Below, in pieces: positions 44,215 through 52,413 of a stretch of 64,000 nt of DNA; the stretch's first letter is position 1, and every line of letters starts with the position of its first letter. The notes beneath the pieces are model-generated. The model worked only from the letters and a program-made list of their open reading frames with translations, was not told where the DNA came from and made no database searches. Source of the DNA: Deltaproteobacteria bacterium (GTDB lineage: Bacteria; Desulfobacterota; Desulfomonilia; UBA1062). The stretch spans positions 1 to 64,000 of the forward strand of contig JAHDKO010000048.1 in assembly GCA_018436855.1 (NCBI GenBank), written 5' to 3'. A program made the position numbers and the translations under genes.

Positions 44215-45117
44215 TCAGGCTTGAGCCGGGCGGGAAGGAGTTTCCCCGGCAGGGACCTCTCCGGTGCTCAGGCTCGCGCCCGGTATCGCATCCAGAAGCT
44301 GTTCTCTGGAAACCGACCCCCGGACATAGCCGTACGCTGTAAGCATCATGGCGAGCGCCATTTCCCGGGCGCGGGCGAAGAGGGTGTTCAGGGGCATCCG
44401 CTTCCCGCTGTGGGTTTTGCCGTCGTAGCAGCTGAGAGGGTCCTGCAGACAGCCGTCGCTTCTGCCGACGTCTGCGTAGAACAGGGAGAGTACCTCCTGT
44501 TGGTGGACGATGCCCAGCCCGTAGAGCAGCCGGACCGCGGCATACGCGGTCCGGCTCGCAAAGAGCCGGTTGACGAGGAGCTGCTTGAAGAGCGTGATCA
44601 CGAGCGCTCGTCTGGATACAGAGAACCTGCTGACGATAAAGTCTTCGTACGCCAGCCCCCGGATGATCCCCGGACTGGTGAGGCGGTAGATGCGCAGGCG
44701 GTTGTCGATGCACATATCGATGCAGGTCTCGATCCTCCGGTGCAGATATGCGGAGCGGCTTCTCCGCACCGGGTCTTCGTCGTAGTAGTCTCCGGCAAGT
44801 GCGTTGACCACCGGGTGGAACACGATGTCCAGCGCGCAGTGGGTGACGTAGCCCAGGGCAAAGGCTACGTCGTGCATGCCGCGCGCATGATCGAGCACGC
44901 TGAGAACTGCCTCGTTGGTGAGGGCGCGGTCCTTGCCGTGGAGGGTCTCCGAGATACCGGAGAGGGCTCGGTCCGAGGCATAGAAAAAGGTGTCCGGGAT
45001 GAACGACCCCAGATAGTACCTGCCCATGTGCCCGGACACGTCCCGCAGCAGCTGCGGGTCAGGCACGTGGTGCAGCGTCTCCTGGGCGAACCAGAGATGC
45101 GTGTTCTCCTTCGGCAT
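44215..45117 (-). CDS. Zinc-dependent phospholipase C-like protein
   Basis: A 300-residue helical protein with the zinc PLC family layout: early histidine in NTHLWFAQE (residue 7), LGSFIPDTFF, and GYVTHCALDIVFHPVVN (H-x3-D-x3-H, about 92-100). These are metal ligands of the alpha-clostripain-toxin/PC-PLC-like family. No signal peptide, so it probably acts in the cytoplasm or is inactive as a secreted enzyme. The C-terminal 25 residues are low-complexity. ATG 45117 is preferred; ATG 45141 is possible. Confidence 0.78.
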   Translation of the reverse strand: MPKENTHLWFAQETLHHVPDPQLLRDVSGHMGRYYLGSFIPDTFFYASDRALSGISETLHGKDRALTNEAVLSVLDHARGMHDVAFALGYVTHCALDIVFHPVVNALAGDYYDEDPVRRSRSAYLHRRIETCIDMCIDNRLRIYRLTSPGIIRGLAYEDFIVSRFSVSRRALVITLFKQLLVNRLFASRTAYAAVRLLYGLGIVHQQEVLSLFYADVGRSDGCLQDPLSCYDGKTHSGKRMPLNTLFARAREMALAMMLTAYGYVRGSVSREQLLDAIPGASLSTGEVPAGETPSRPAQA

Positions 45118-45277
45118 GGCGGTTTTTCCCCTGTTATTCATTATACGGGCAAAGGGGGTGGGTGTAAACTACCCCGTGAATCTCCTGTGCTTAAAAAGAA
45201 TTGACGGGGTTAGGGAAACATGGAATCAATAATGGAGTACTTGAGATGAACCCTTATTTCTGTCCGAGGAGAGTTGC

Positions 45278-46762
45278 ATGGAATCCGTTATCACTGAACC
45301 TGCCCGAGACGCCTTTGAACGCATCTTTCACCCCCGGAGTGTGGCGATCGTCGGGGTGTCGGCCCGGGGGAACGTCTTCGGCACCGGAATACTGAGCGCC
45401 TTGAAGGCAATCGGGTTCGAGGGAAGGCTCTATGCGGTGAACCCCAAAGGCGGTGAGTACAACGGGATGAAGATCCATACCGGCCTGAGCGAGATACCCG
45501 AGCCGATCGATTTCGCCATTATTGCGGTGCCTGCCGAGCGTGTGCCCCAGGCCCTCGAAGAGTGCAGGCTCGTGGGCGTGGCCGGTGCGGAGATCCTTTC
45601 GGCCGGTTTCTCCGAGCTGGGCACCGAGGAGGGGGTCCGTCTCGAACAGGAGATCAGCGACATCGCCTCCCGTGGTATCAGGGTGGTCGGACCGAACTGT
45701 TTCGGCATCTACTGTCCCTTGAGCGGCCTCACCCTCCTTCCCGGCCCGGACCTCTCCCGGAAGAGCGGGCCCGTGGGCTTCGTGTCCCAGAGCGGCGGCA
45801 TGTCCATCGACTTCGCCCATATCGGCAAGTGGATGGGGATCGGGTTTTCCAAGGTGGTGAGCTTCGGCAACGGCGCCGACCTGAGGGAGATCGAGCTGCT
45901 GGAATATCTCGGCAGCGACCCCGAAACCCGGGTGATCGCCATGTATATCGAGGGCGTCAAGGACGGCAGGCGGTTTTTCCGGGTTTTGAAGGAGGTTGCC
46001 GCGAGAAAGCCGGTGATCGTCAACAAGGGAGGGCTCACCGAGGCGGGCGCCAGGGCGGTGGAGAGCCATACCGCATCCATGGGCGGCAGCAAACGCATCT
46101 GGGAGGCCGTGCTGAGACAGGCAGGGGCCGTGCAGGTGGGAGACCTCTGGGAGATGGCCCAGACCTGTCTGGCCTTTTCCCTGCTGCCGCCCCGGGTGTA
46201 CGAGCACATCACCGTGGCCGGAGGAGGCGGGGCCTTAGGCGTGAGTGCGTGCGATGAGGCCGAGCGCTACGGCCTGAGCATTCCCCCGCTCGATCCTGAA
46301 ATAACCGAGGCCATTCTCCAGTACCTGCCCAGGCCCGGATCCAGTGCCAAGAACCCCATCGACGCGGCCAACCCCTTCGTGGGTCCACAGGCCTACCGGG
46401 AGGTCTTCCTCAACGCGGCCGGAGATCCCCGTGTGGACGTCCAGATTCTCATCCAGCTCCTCCACCACTACAAGTCCCTGTCCTCGGCAATGGGCCTGAC
46501 GTCCCCCAAGGAGGTCGCGCCCTGCCGGCAGCTGGCCGGCGAGATGAAAGAGGTGGCCGATATCACCGGCAAACCCCTCATGTTGGTGCTTCCCGACTTC
46601 AAGCAAGGCATGGAGTCCATGGACATCGAGGAGATGATCCGGGAGGCCAGGGACATATTCCTGGACAGGGGCATCCCGGTGTTCGACGACCTGGGCGACT
46701 GCCTGAGGGCTCTCGGCCATGTCTCGCGATACTACGCAGGGAGAAAGGCGAGGGGACTGTAA
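45278..46762 (+). CDS. Acyl-CoA synthetase (ADP-forming), CoA-binding subunit 1
   Basis: 494 residues with a CoA-binding Rossmann domain (IFHPRSVAIVGVSARGNVFG, YAVNPKGGEYNGMKIH), then succinyl-CoA-ligase-like domains. The phospho-histidine is in ESHTASMGG (H264), within the sequence VGPNCFGIY to SQSGGMS that is family-specific. The ATP-grasp beta part is absent and must be supplied in trans if it is an active acyl-CoA synthetase. It starts at ATG 45278 with GAGGAGAG upstream. A hairpin follows at 46831. Confidence 0.84.
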   Translation: MESVITEPARDAFERIFHPRSVAIVGVSARGNVFGTGILSALKAIGFEGRLYAVNPKGGEYNGMKIHTGLSEIPEPIDFAIIAVPAERVPQALEECRLVGVAGAEILSAGFSELGTEEGVRLEQEISDIASRGIRVVGPNCFGIYCPLSGLTLLPGPDLSRKSGPVGFVSQSGGMSIDFAHIGKWMGIGFSKVVSFGNGADLREIELLEYLGSDPETRVIAMYIEGVKDGRRFFRVLKEVAARKPVIVNKGGLTEAGARAVESHTASMGGSKRIWEAVLRQAGAVQVGDLWEMAQTCLAFSLLPPRVYEHITVAGGGGALGVSACDEAERYGLSIPPLDPEITEAILQYLPRPGSSAKNPIDAANPFVGPQAYREVFLNAAGDPRVDVQILIQLLHHYKSLSSAMGLTSPKEVAPCRQLAGEMKEVADITGKPLMLVLPDFKQGMESMDIEEMIREARDIFLDRGIPVFDDLGDCLRALGHVSRYYAGRKARGL

Positions 46763-46830
46763 ATCGAGGGCGGCAGACCGGGAGAGGAAGCGAAAGAGGA
46801 CGGCTGTGAGCGCAGCAGGGGTCCGGCACG

Positions 46831-46866
46831 GGCAAGTCAGGGGCGGAGAAGCCCCGACTCCTTGCC
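46831..46866 (+). terminator. Hairpin after the first acyl-CoA synthetase gene
   Basis: GGCAAGTCAGGGGC pairs with GCCCCGACTCCTTGCC (loop GGAGAA, a two-base bulge). It has no T tract, so it may be a transcript-end stabiliser or attenuating structure rather than a full intrinsic terminator. Confidence 0.4.
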
Positions 46867-47026
46867 TGACCGGGCAATAAACCGGACCGGACCTTATCCT
46901 CCACCAGGACGGCATCTCCCCGGTATGCAGGGCAGCACCGGCTCGTTGCCGCCGTACTCTCGGCGCTCTTCTCATGGTAAGACGGTCATGTCAGAACAAA
47001 TGCCTCAGGGTTATAAGACAGGTATA

Positions 47027-47055
47027 TTGACATATATTTTCAGGCATGATATTTT
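47027..47055 (+). promoter_or_regulatory. Sigma-70-type promoter of padR
   Basis: TTGACA (47027-47032), a 17-base spacer and TATTTT (47050-47055) in AT-rich DNA, 63 bases upstream of the padR ATG. The -35 is perfect; the -10 is fair. Confidence 0.5.
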
Positions 47056-47067
47056 ATTAAAAAATAT

Positions 47068-47084
47068 AGTTAATAAAACTAACT
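47068..47084. promoter_or_regulatory. Inverted repeat at the padR transcription start
   Basis: AGTTA, seven bases, TAACT, centred about 25 bases downstream of the -10 and 35 bases before the ATG. A PadR-type repressor binding here would block its own transcription. The half-sites are short, so this is only a candidate operator. Confidence 0.35.
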
Positions 47085-47117
47085 GGAAAAACAGCACAGA
47101 ACGGAGAGTCTCCATCC

Positions 47118-47633
47118 ATGGACACTGATCAGATCATCCTCGGCTTCCTTATGTCCGGGCCGAAAAGCGGCTACAAGATCAAAAACATCACCGGCAGGCT
47201 GATGATGGCCTACAACCTGAGCCTCAACCAGATTTATCCCGCGCTTCGAAAGCTCGAGGCAGCGGACCTGGTGCGCAAGGAGGTGGTCATCCAGACGGGC
47301 AAGCCCAACAAGCACGTGTATTCCATCACCGAGAAGGGAAGGAAGGGATTCCTGAAATCCCTGGTTTCGCCGCCCATCCCGGTGGATTACCAGCTCGATT
47401 TTCTCACCAGGGCGTTCTTTTTCCGGTTTCTCACCCGCGAGCAGATCATCGAGCAGTTCGAGAACGAGATCGGCTCGCTGGAAGAGCAGCTGGAGGACCT
47501 GGGACACATGAAGGACGACGCCGAGCAGGCAGGCGATGAAAACGGCCAGTTTATCTACCGGGTCATCGTGGGGATGATCGAGATGCTCAGGGACGTGTAT
47601 CGCAGCGAGCTGGAGAGAAGGAATCAATCATAA
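47118..47633 (+). CDS. PadR-family transcriptional regulator
   Basis: 171 residues: an N-terminal winged helix (ILGFLMSGPKSGYKIKNITG, LNQIYPALRKLEAADLVRKE, GRKGFLKSL) and a C-terminal coiled coil of the Vir-type PadR_C domain (about 95-165). PadR proteins often repress genes for phenolic acid or other xenobiotic metabolism and for efflux. It lies between two acyl-CoA synthetase-like genes, which are the likely targets by position. Confidence 0.86.
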   Translation: MDTDQIILGFLMSGPKSGYKIKNITGRLMMAYNLSLNQIYPALRKLEAADLVRKEVVIQTGKPNKHVYSITEKGRKGFLKSLVSPPIPVDYQLDFLTRAFFFRFLTREQIIEQFENEIGSLEEQLEDLGHMKDDAEQAGDENGQFIYRVIVGMIEMLRDVYRSELERRNQS

Positions 47634-47710
47634 GAACAGCTGCCCGGGAAAGCATGGAGGGGCTTCCGGCCTGGAAACGCCGGATAAAGACATCTGAGAT
47701 GGGTGGTGCT

Positions 47711-49141
47711 ATGCATACTTTTTTTCATCCCGAATCCGTTGCCGTCATAGGGGCGTCGAACTCACCTTTTAACCTGGGGGCCACCATCTGCAGGGCCTTG
47801 AACGAGATCTCCCCGTGGAGCGGGGCCGTCTGCGCCGTGAACCGCAAGGGCGAGACCGTGCACGGGTGCCCGGGGTATGTTGCCGTGACGGATATCCCGC
47901 AGGAGATCGATCTGGCGGTGATCATCACCCCGGCAGCCGTGGTTCCGCAGTTTGTCGAACAGTGCGCTGCAAAAGGCATCAGGCACGTGATCATCGAAAG
48001 CTCGGGGTTTTCGGAGGGGGGCGAGCAGGGCAGGGCCATGCAGCGCCGAATCGATGAGACCGCCCGGGCGCACGGCATGCGGATCATGGGCCCCAACTGT
48101 CTGGGCGTGCTCAACACCCGGAATCAGTTCTGCTGCTTCTACGGCATCCAGGCAGACGATTTTCACACCTTTGCCCAGGAGAGCGGTGCGGTCTCCTACA
48201 TCATCCAGAGCGGCGGGATCGTGGTGATCGTGTTGGAGTCGTTCACCACGGACGTGGTCAAGGCCAACAAGATCGTGAGCATCGGCAACAAATCGGACAT
48301 CGACGAGGCCGACATGCTGGAGTACTTCGACCGGGACGAGACCACCGAGGTCATCGGCATGTACCTGGAGAACATCAAGGACGGCAGAAAGTTCATCGAG
48401 ACGGCCCGGAGGGTTGGCAAGCCCATCCTGGTCTTCAAGGTCGGAAGGACCGGAGAGGGCGCGCGGGCCGCCATGTCGCACACCGCGGGCATGGCGAACA
48501 ACGACGACATATTCGACAACGCGTGCACCCAGGCGGGCGTCATCCGGGTGAACTCCATCTCCGAGCTCCATGCCATGCCCAAGATCTTCACCCACATGCC
48601 GCCTCTGAAGGGCAGGAGAATCGCGGTGTTCACCAACTCGGGAGCCTTCGGCGGCATCACCGCCGACCTGCTGGTGCAGGCAGGCCTGGAGATGGCCCGC
48701 CTCTCGCCCGCCACCCAGGAGAAGCTGAGCAGGACCGGCCAGATCTTCAATGTGGCGAACCCCATCGACCTGGGTCCGGCCCTTTCCATGCAGACCTTTC
48801 TGGAGATCTTCGATATCCTGCTCTCTTCCGGCGAGGTGGACGGGCTCCTGCCGGTGCCGAGCCTCTGGCACCCCATGGTGATCGACGCCATTGTCGAACT
48901 GGTGAAGAAATGCCATGAATACGGCAAGCCCGCCGCGATCTATACGCCCAATGCCGTGCACAAAACCGTGACCTACCGGCAGAAGTACCAGGTGCCGCTC
49001 TTCGAGTCGCCCGAGGAGGCGGTCAGGGCGCTGCAGGTCTCCTACCGGCAATACCGCTATGGAGAGATGAAGGACGCGCTCCGGAACCTGTCAGGTGCCG
49101 GGCATCGGGAAGAGCACCTGATCGCCCAGGGAGCGCTCTGA
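47711..49141 (+). CDS. Acyl-CoA synthetase (ADP-forming), CoA-binding subunit 2
   Basis: 476 residues of the same family as the gene at 45278 but only moderately similar. The N-terminus MHTFFHPESVAVIGASNSPF shows the CoA-binding Rossmann fold; the phospho-histidine lies in MSHTAGMA (H257). No ATP-grasp domain. Start M at 47711 places the domain at residue 1; an earlier ATG at 47699 is possible, and a frame from 47654 is unlikely. It is cotranscribed with padR (77-base gap). Confidence 0.83.
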   Translation: MHTFFHPESVAVIGASNSPFNLGATICRALNEISPWSGAVCAVNRKGETVHGCPGYVAVTDIPQEIDLAVIITPAAVVPQFVEQCAAKGIRHVIIESSGFSEGGEQGRAMQRRIDETARAHGMRIMGPNCLGVLNTRNQFCCFYGIQADDFHTFAQESGAVSYIIQSGGIVVIVLESFTTDVVKANKIVSIGNKSDIDEADMLEYFDRDETTEVIGMYLENIKDGRKFIETARRVGKPILVFKVGRTGEGARAAMSHTAGMANNDDIFDNACTQAGVIRVNSISELHAMPKIFTHMPPLKGRRIAVFTNSGAFGGITADLLVQAGLEMARLSPATQEKLSRTGQIFNVANPIDLGPALSMQTFLEIFDILLSSGEVDGLLPVPSLWHPMVIDAIVELVKKCHEYGKPAAIYTPNAVHKTVTYRQKYQVPLFESPEEAVRALQVSYRQYRYGEMKDALRNLSGAGHREEHLIAQGAL

Positions 49142-49767
49142 GGAGGCCTGGCCCGGCCGTCCTAAGATTGTTCTGCAAAAGGAACGAGCGGCCGGTTCAA
49201 CATGAAGGATGGTGCTCCGTCGCACGGCTGAAGGGAACCCCTGTTCCCGCCCGGTCTTAAAGCGCGATCAGGCCCGGATCCCGCTTTCAAAGGCTTCTCA
49301 GGGCTTCGTGGATCAAATAATAGGTTTTTATGAATTGTGCTATATGAAATGACATGAATCTGTCTCCATAAATAAGCGTGGAATCTTTACGGCCAAAAGT
49401 AGCTCAGCCATTTTTTTATAATTGTATTGAAATCCAATGACGTCATACGGTCATAATGAAAGAACCGGCTTCCCTCTGACCAAGGGAGAGTTGCCGGAGA
49501 ATCAGGGCCCAAAAAGTTGATAGATTCCCAAGGGCTGTTATTATGATTTTTGAGTATGTTTGGCCTTCGGCAGTGCTCGATGAAGGCCATCTTGCCTGCC
49601 AGTGTGCCATCGTTGACTGACGGAATGATAGTCAGGCAAAACGAGATTCGACCGGGTGCCATGATCATACTCGCCGACATACAACCAGACTTCCCAGACA
49701 AAAGACTGTGAGTACCTCATCGGGAAAAATGTCGGCAACTTATGATCTGATAAAGGAGGTGATAGAC
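49142..49767. other. AT-rich non-coding spacer at locus boundary
   Basis: About 625 bases. From 49300 on the base composition is clearly more AT-rich than everything to the left. A 104-residue minus-strand frame at 49387-49701 looks partly protein-like (FCLTIIPSVNDGTLAGKMAF) but has no ribosome site or known family, so it is left uncalled. No clear promoter or terminator was assigned. The right end carries the AAGGAGGT site of the next gene. Confidence 0.45.
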
Positions 49768-50655
49768 ATGAAGGGATATCTGATTGCGGGTATTGCAATT
49801 GCAATCCTTATCATTCCATTACCTGTTCCGGCAGATACATTGATCGTATTTGGTGACGGCCTGTCAGATAACGGCGGAAATGACGGTTATGGAATCACTC
49901 GTTTTTCAAACGGATATGTCTGGGCTGATTATCTTGCAGATTCGAATCATTTGAACTGCTCACTATACAACTATGCATTCGGAGGAGCTGCAACAGGAAA
50001 CGGTTTTCCTCATGTAAACTGGCAGGTGGACCAGTATCTGCTCAACAAGCCAGTTGCTCCGGACAGTGAACGAGTCCTTTTCACGGTTCAGGGCGGGGGG
50101 AATGATCTCCTCTGGCGCATGGTGACAGGGCAGGACCCTGCCTCGGCTGTTGAGCCTGCGGCAGCCAACGTGACCCTGGCGGTAGAGAAACTCATACATG
50201 CAGGCGCCCGGCATATCGGGGTCTGGAATATGGCTGATATCGCAGCATCCCCCGCATTCAATTGGAACCCCGCCTATTCCGAGTATTTCCGCGGGGTGAT
50301 CAGATCATACAATGAAGCCCTGGGCACGGCTCTTTCCCCATTCCAAGCGACCCCCGGCGTCAATGTTTTTCTTTTTGATCAATTCGGGTTCATCGGCGAA
50401 GTGTTATCCAGCCCCCAGGCATATGGATTTGATAACACTTCAGATGCTCTTCTTTGCGCCGGACCTACAACGGATAGATTTCTCTGGTGGAGCGGCATCC
50501 ATCTGGCGACAGGAGCTCATGCCCTGCTCGCCGATGCATATTGTGAGCAGTTTCGTACAGTAGTGCCTATCCCAGCTCCGATCATTCTGTTCGGTACGGG
50601 GCTCATGGGGATTCTGGGCATAGGAAGAATTCTGCGAAAAAAGGAGGTATACTAA
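49768..50655 (+). CDS. GDSL/SGNH-family protein with sorting tail, catalytic residues replaced
   Basis: 295 residues: signal peptide (MKGYLIAGIAIAILIIPLPV), then a SGNH-hydrolase fold with block I as FGDGLSDNGG (28-37) where the nucleophile serine is glycine 31, block II NYAFGGAATG, block III QGGGNDL, and block V as WSGIHLATGAH where the usual Asp before x-x-His is S242 (H245 kept). The last 30 residues (VPIPAPIILFGTGLMGILGI, then RILRKK) form a VPxPA/PEP-CTERM-type sorting signal. It is likely a surface protein without esterase activity. AAGGAGGT precedes ATG 49768. Confidence 0.82.
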   Translation: MKGYLIAGIAIAILIIPLPVPADTLIVFGDGLSDNGGNDGYGITRFSNGYVWADYLADSNHLNCSLYNYAFGGAATGNGFPHVNWQVDQYLLNKPVAPDSERVLFTVQGGGNDLLWRMVTGQDPASAVEPAAANVTLAVEKLIHAGARHIGVWNMADIAASPAFNWNPAYSEYFRGVIRSYNEALGTALSPFQATPGVNVFLFDQFGFIGEVLSSPQAYGFDNTSDALLCAGPTTDRFLWWSGIHLATGAHALLADAYCEQFRTVVPIPAPIILFGTGLMGILGIGRILRKKEVY

Positions 50656-51344
50656 TGAAAAAATGGTTGTTGATAGGCACAGCACTCAGTTTTGTCCTGT
50701 TGTTGCATCTTGTTCCTGCTGAAGCGGCAACCCTCACGTTTAATCAGGGAGTAGACCTGTGGCTGTCTTCCTCCAACACTCCGGACACAGGAAACCCCAA
50801 CTTGGGCTGGGGAAGGAACGTGGGAGCTAATCCCCGCAACTATGATTCCCTCATCAAGTTCACCGATATGTTCGGGACAAATCCCGATCAAATACCCCTC
50901 GGGAGCACAATCAACAATGCATCGATGCATCTCTACATGACAGACAGGGTCGGTAACAACAGCTATATCTATCAGATGACCATCGATTGGGATGAAACCG
51001 CTACATGGAATTCTATCGGGGGAGGCATCATACCGGGTGTCAATACCGAGGCAGAGCCTGAAGTGGCATGGGTAGGTGCGAACCCCGCCTGGCACTGGGG
51101 AGTTTTTGACCTCACCCAGTCAGTACAGGACTGGTCGCAGGGCGCAGCCAACAACGGATGGGGTCTTACGGCTGACAGATACTATGTGTTTACAGCATGT
51201 TCCTTTGAATACAGCAGCGACCCGTCTCTTCGCCCCTATCTCACCGTCGATTTCACGCCTGTCCCCGTACCCGCCACCATGCTTCTCATGGGGTCCGGCA
51301 TTGTCGGCCTTGCAGGATTCAGGAGGAGGCTGAAAAAGCAGTAG
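50655..51344 (+). CDS. DNRLRE-domain protein with sorting tail, 1
   Basis: 229 residues: signal peptide (MKKWLLIGTALSFVLLLHLV), a beta-rich DNRLRE-type domain (LGSTINNASMHLYM, DWDETATWNSIGGG, FDLTQSVQDWSQGAANNGWG), and a C-terminal VPVPATMLLMGSGIVGLAGF plus RRRLKK tail of the PEP-CTERM class. The ATG overlaps the stop of the GDSL gene (TAATG) and the ribosome site AAGGAGGT lies within it, so translation is coupled. Probable substrate of an exosortase-type enzyme; its ligand is unknown. Confidence 0.82.
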   Translation: MKKWLLIGTALSFVLLLHLVPAEAATLTFNQGVDLWLSSSNTPDTGNPNLGWGRNVGANPRNYDSLIKFTDMFGTNPDQIPLGSTINNASMHLYMTDRVGNNSYIYQMTIDWDETATWNSIGGGIIPGVNTEAEPEVAWVGANPAWHWGVFDLTQSVQDWSQGAANNGWGLTADRYYVFTACSFEYSSDPSLRPYLTVDFTPVPVPATMLLMGSGIVGLAGFRRRLKKQ

Positions 51345-51513
51345 TTTCCGGCGCCCTATTCGAAGCCGTACGGGTGTTTGTTCGCATATTTCATCACGAA
51401 CTTTTGCATCTTTTTTCAGGAAGCCTAAAAAAATGAAGGAAGAGTGGGGGGATATCACATAGGCAGTATAATTCCCCCTGCCTTTCCTGCTTATGTGACA
51501 AGGAGGTATGTCC

Positions 51514-52245
51514 ATGAAAGGATGTTTGTTTACTTTAGTATTCGTTCTGTCCACACTCGTTGCGGGCACACAGGTATGGGCAGTCAGTCTGACGCTGTAC
51601 CCGACGCACGACTCGGAAATCATCTGGAGCTTGGGCACGGGACCTGGAGGTTCGGTTTTATCGGATGCCAATTATGGAAATACACAGTACTTGACCGTTA
51701 ACAGCGGAGCACCCGGTGCACCGACCATGTATATCGGGGCCAACTCCTACGGTCTGGTACAGTTCGATACTTCGTCCATACCTATGGGGTCGTCCGTGGA
51801 AAGCGCATCCCTTACCTTGTATCAGGGGAGCAGCGCCGGCTTCAGCGGCAGGACGGTCAGCTTGTATCCGATCACGTCGGCCTGGGATGAAAGCACTGTG
51901 ACATACAACACCAGACCTTCCTGGGACACTGCAGAGGTATCATCTCTGGTGATCCCGGATCCTTTTATCAATCAATATAGAACCTGGGACGTGACGGGTG
52001 TCGTTCAGGATTGGGTGGACGGCCTGATAGAAAACTTCGGTCTCATCACCTCTGACGTGCACATAAACGTGGGGAGCACAACCAGACACTATATACGTTT
52101 CTACAGCAGCGAAGCGGGCGGGATCAACTTAGACCCGCGGCTCGAGATCTCCTTTACCCCTATTCCGGCTCCCGCCACCCTGCTTCTGCTGGGTTCGGGT
52201 CTGGCCGGTCTTGCAGGATTCAGAAGGAGATTCAAGAAGGCTTGA
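51514..52245 (+). CDS. DNRLRE-domain protein with sorting tail, 2
   Basis: 243 residues. Signal peptide MKGCLFTLVFVLSTLVAGTQ; DNRLRE-type beta domain (SIPMGSSVESASLTLYQGSS, AWDESTVTYNTRPSWD, WDVTGVVQDWVDG); C-terminal IPAPATLLLLGSGLAGLAGF, RRRFKK tail. It is a paralogue of the preceding gene. Start ATG 51514 is chosen over ATG 51508 because AAGGAGGT (51500-51507) directly abuts 51508 but is six bases from 51514. Confidence 0.82.
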   Translation: MKGCLFTLVFVLSTLVAGTQVWAVSLTLYPTHDSEIIWSLGTGPGGSVLSDANYGNTQYLTVNSGAPGAPTMYIGANSYGLVQFDTSSIPMGSSVESASLTLYQGSSAGFSGRTVSLYPITSAWDESTVTYNTRPSWDTAEVSSLVIPDPFINQYRTWDVTGVVQDWVDGLIENFGLITSDVHINVGSTTRHYIRFYSSEAGGINLDPRLEISFTPIPAPATLLLLGSGLAGLAGFRRRFKKA

Positions 52246-52413
52246 TCAAAGCAATGAGTCTTGATCGGATAAGGCCTGTCCACCGGCATACTCCTGTTTG
52301 CATGAGGGGTGGAGGCCAAGAGGACGTTTGTCTCCTCCGCGCCGGCCATCTTCGCCCACGGATGCGCGCGGTCATTCATGCGATAAGCAAAGCAGGGCGG
52401 AAGATGAGTAGGT

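Larger units (their letters stand above)
46763..47117. other. Regulatory spacer upstream of padR
   Basis: About 355 bases. The left half is GC-rich with a hairpin at 46831-46866; the right half (from 47010) is very AT-rich and holds a promoter and an inverted repeat listed separately. No gene is supported. Confidence 0.6.

Noticed and set aside
49387-49701. Minus-strand open frame of 104 codons, partly protein-like
   Set aside because: It has no ribosome site, matches no family I know, and overlaps another spurious frame. A homology search would decide it.
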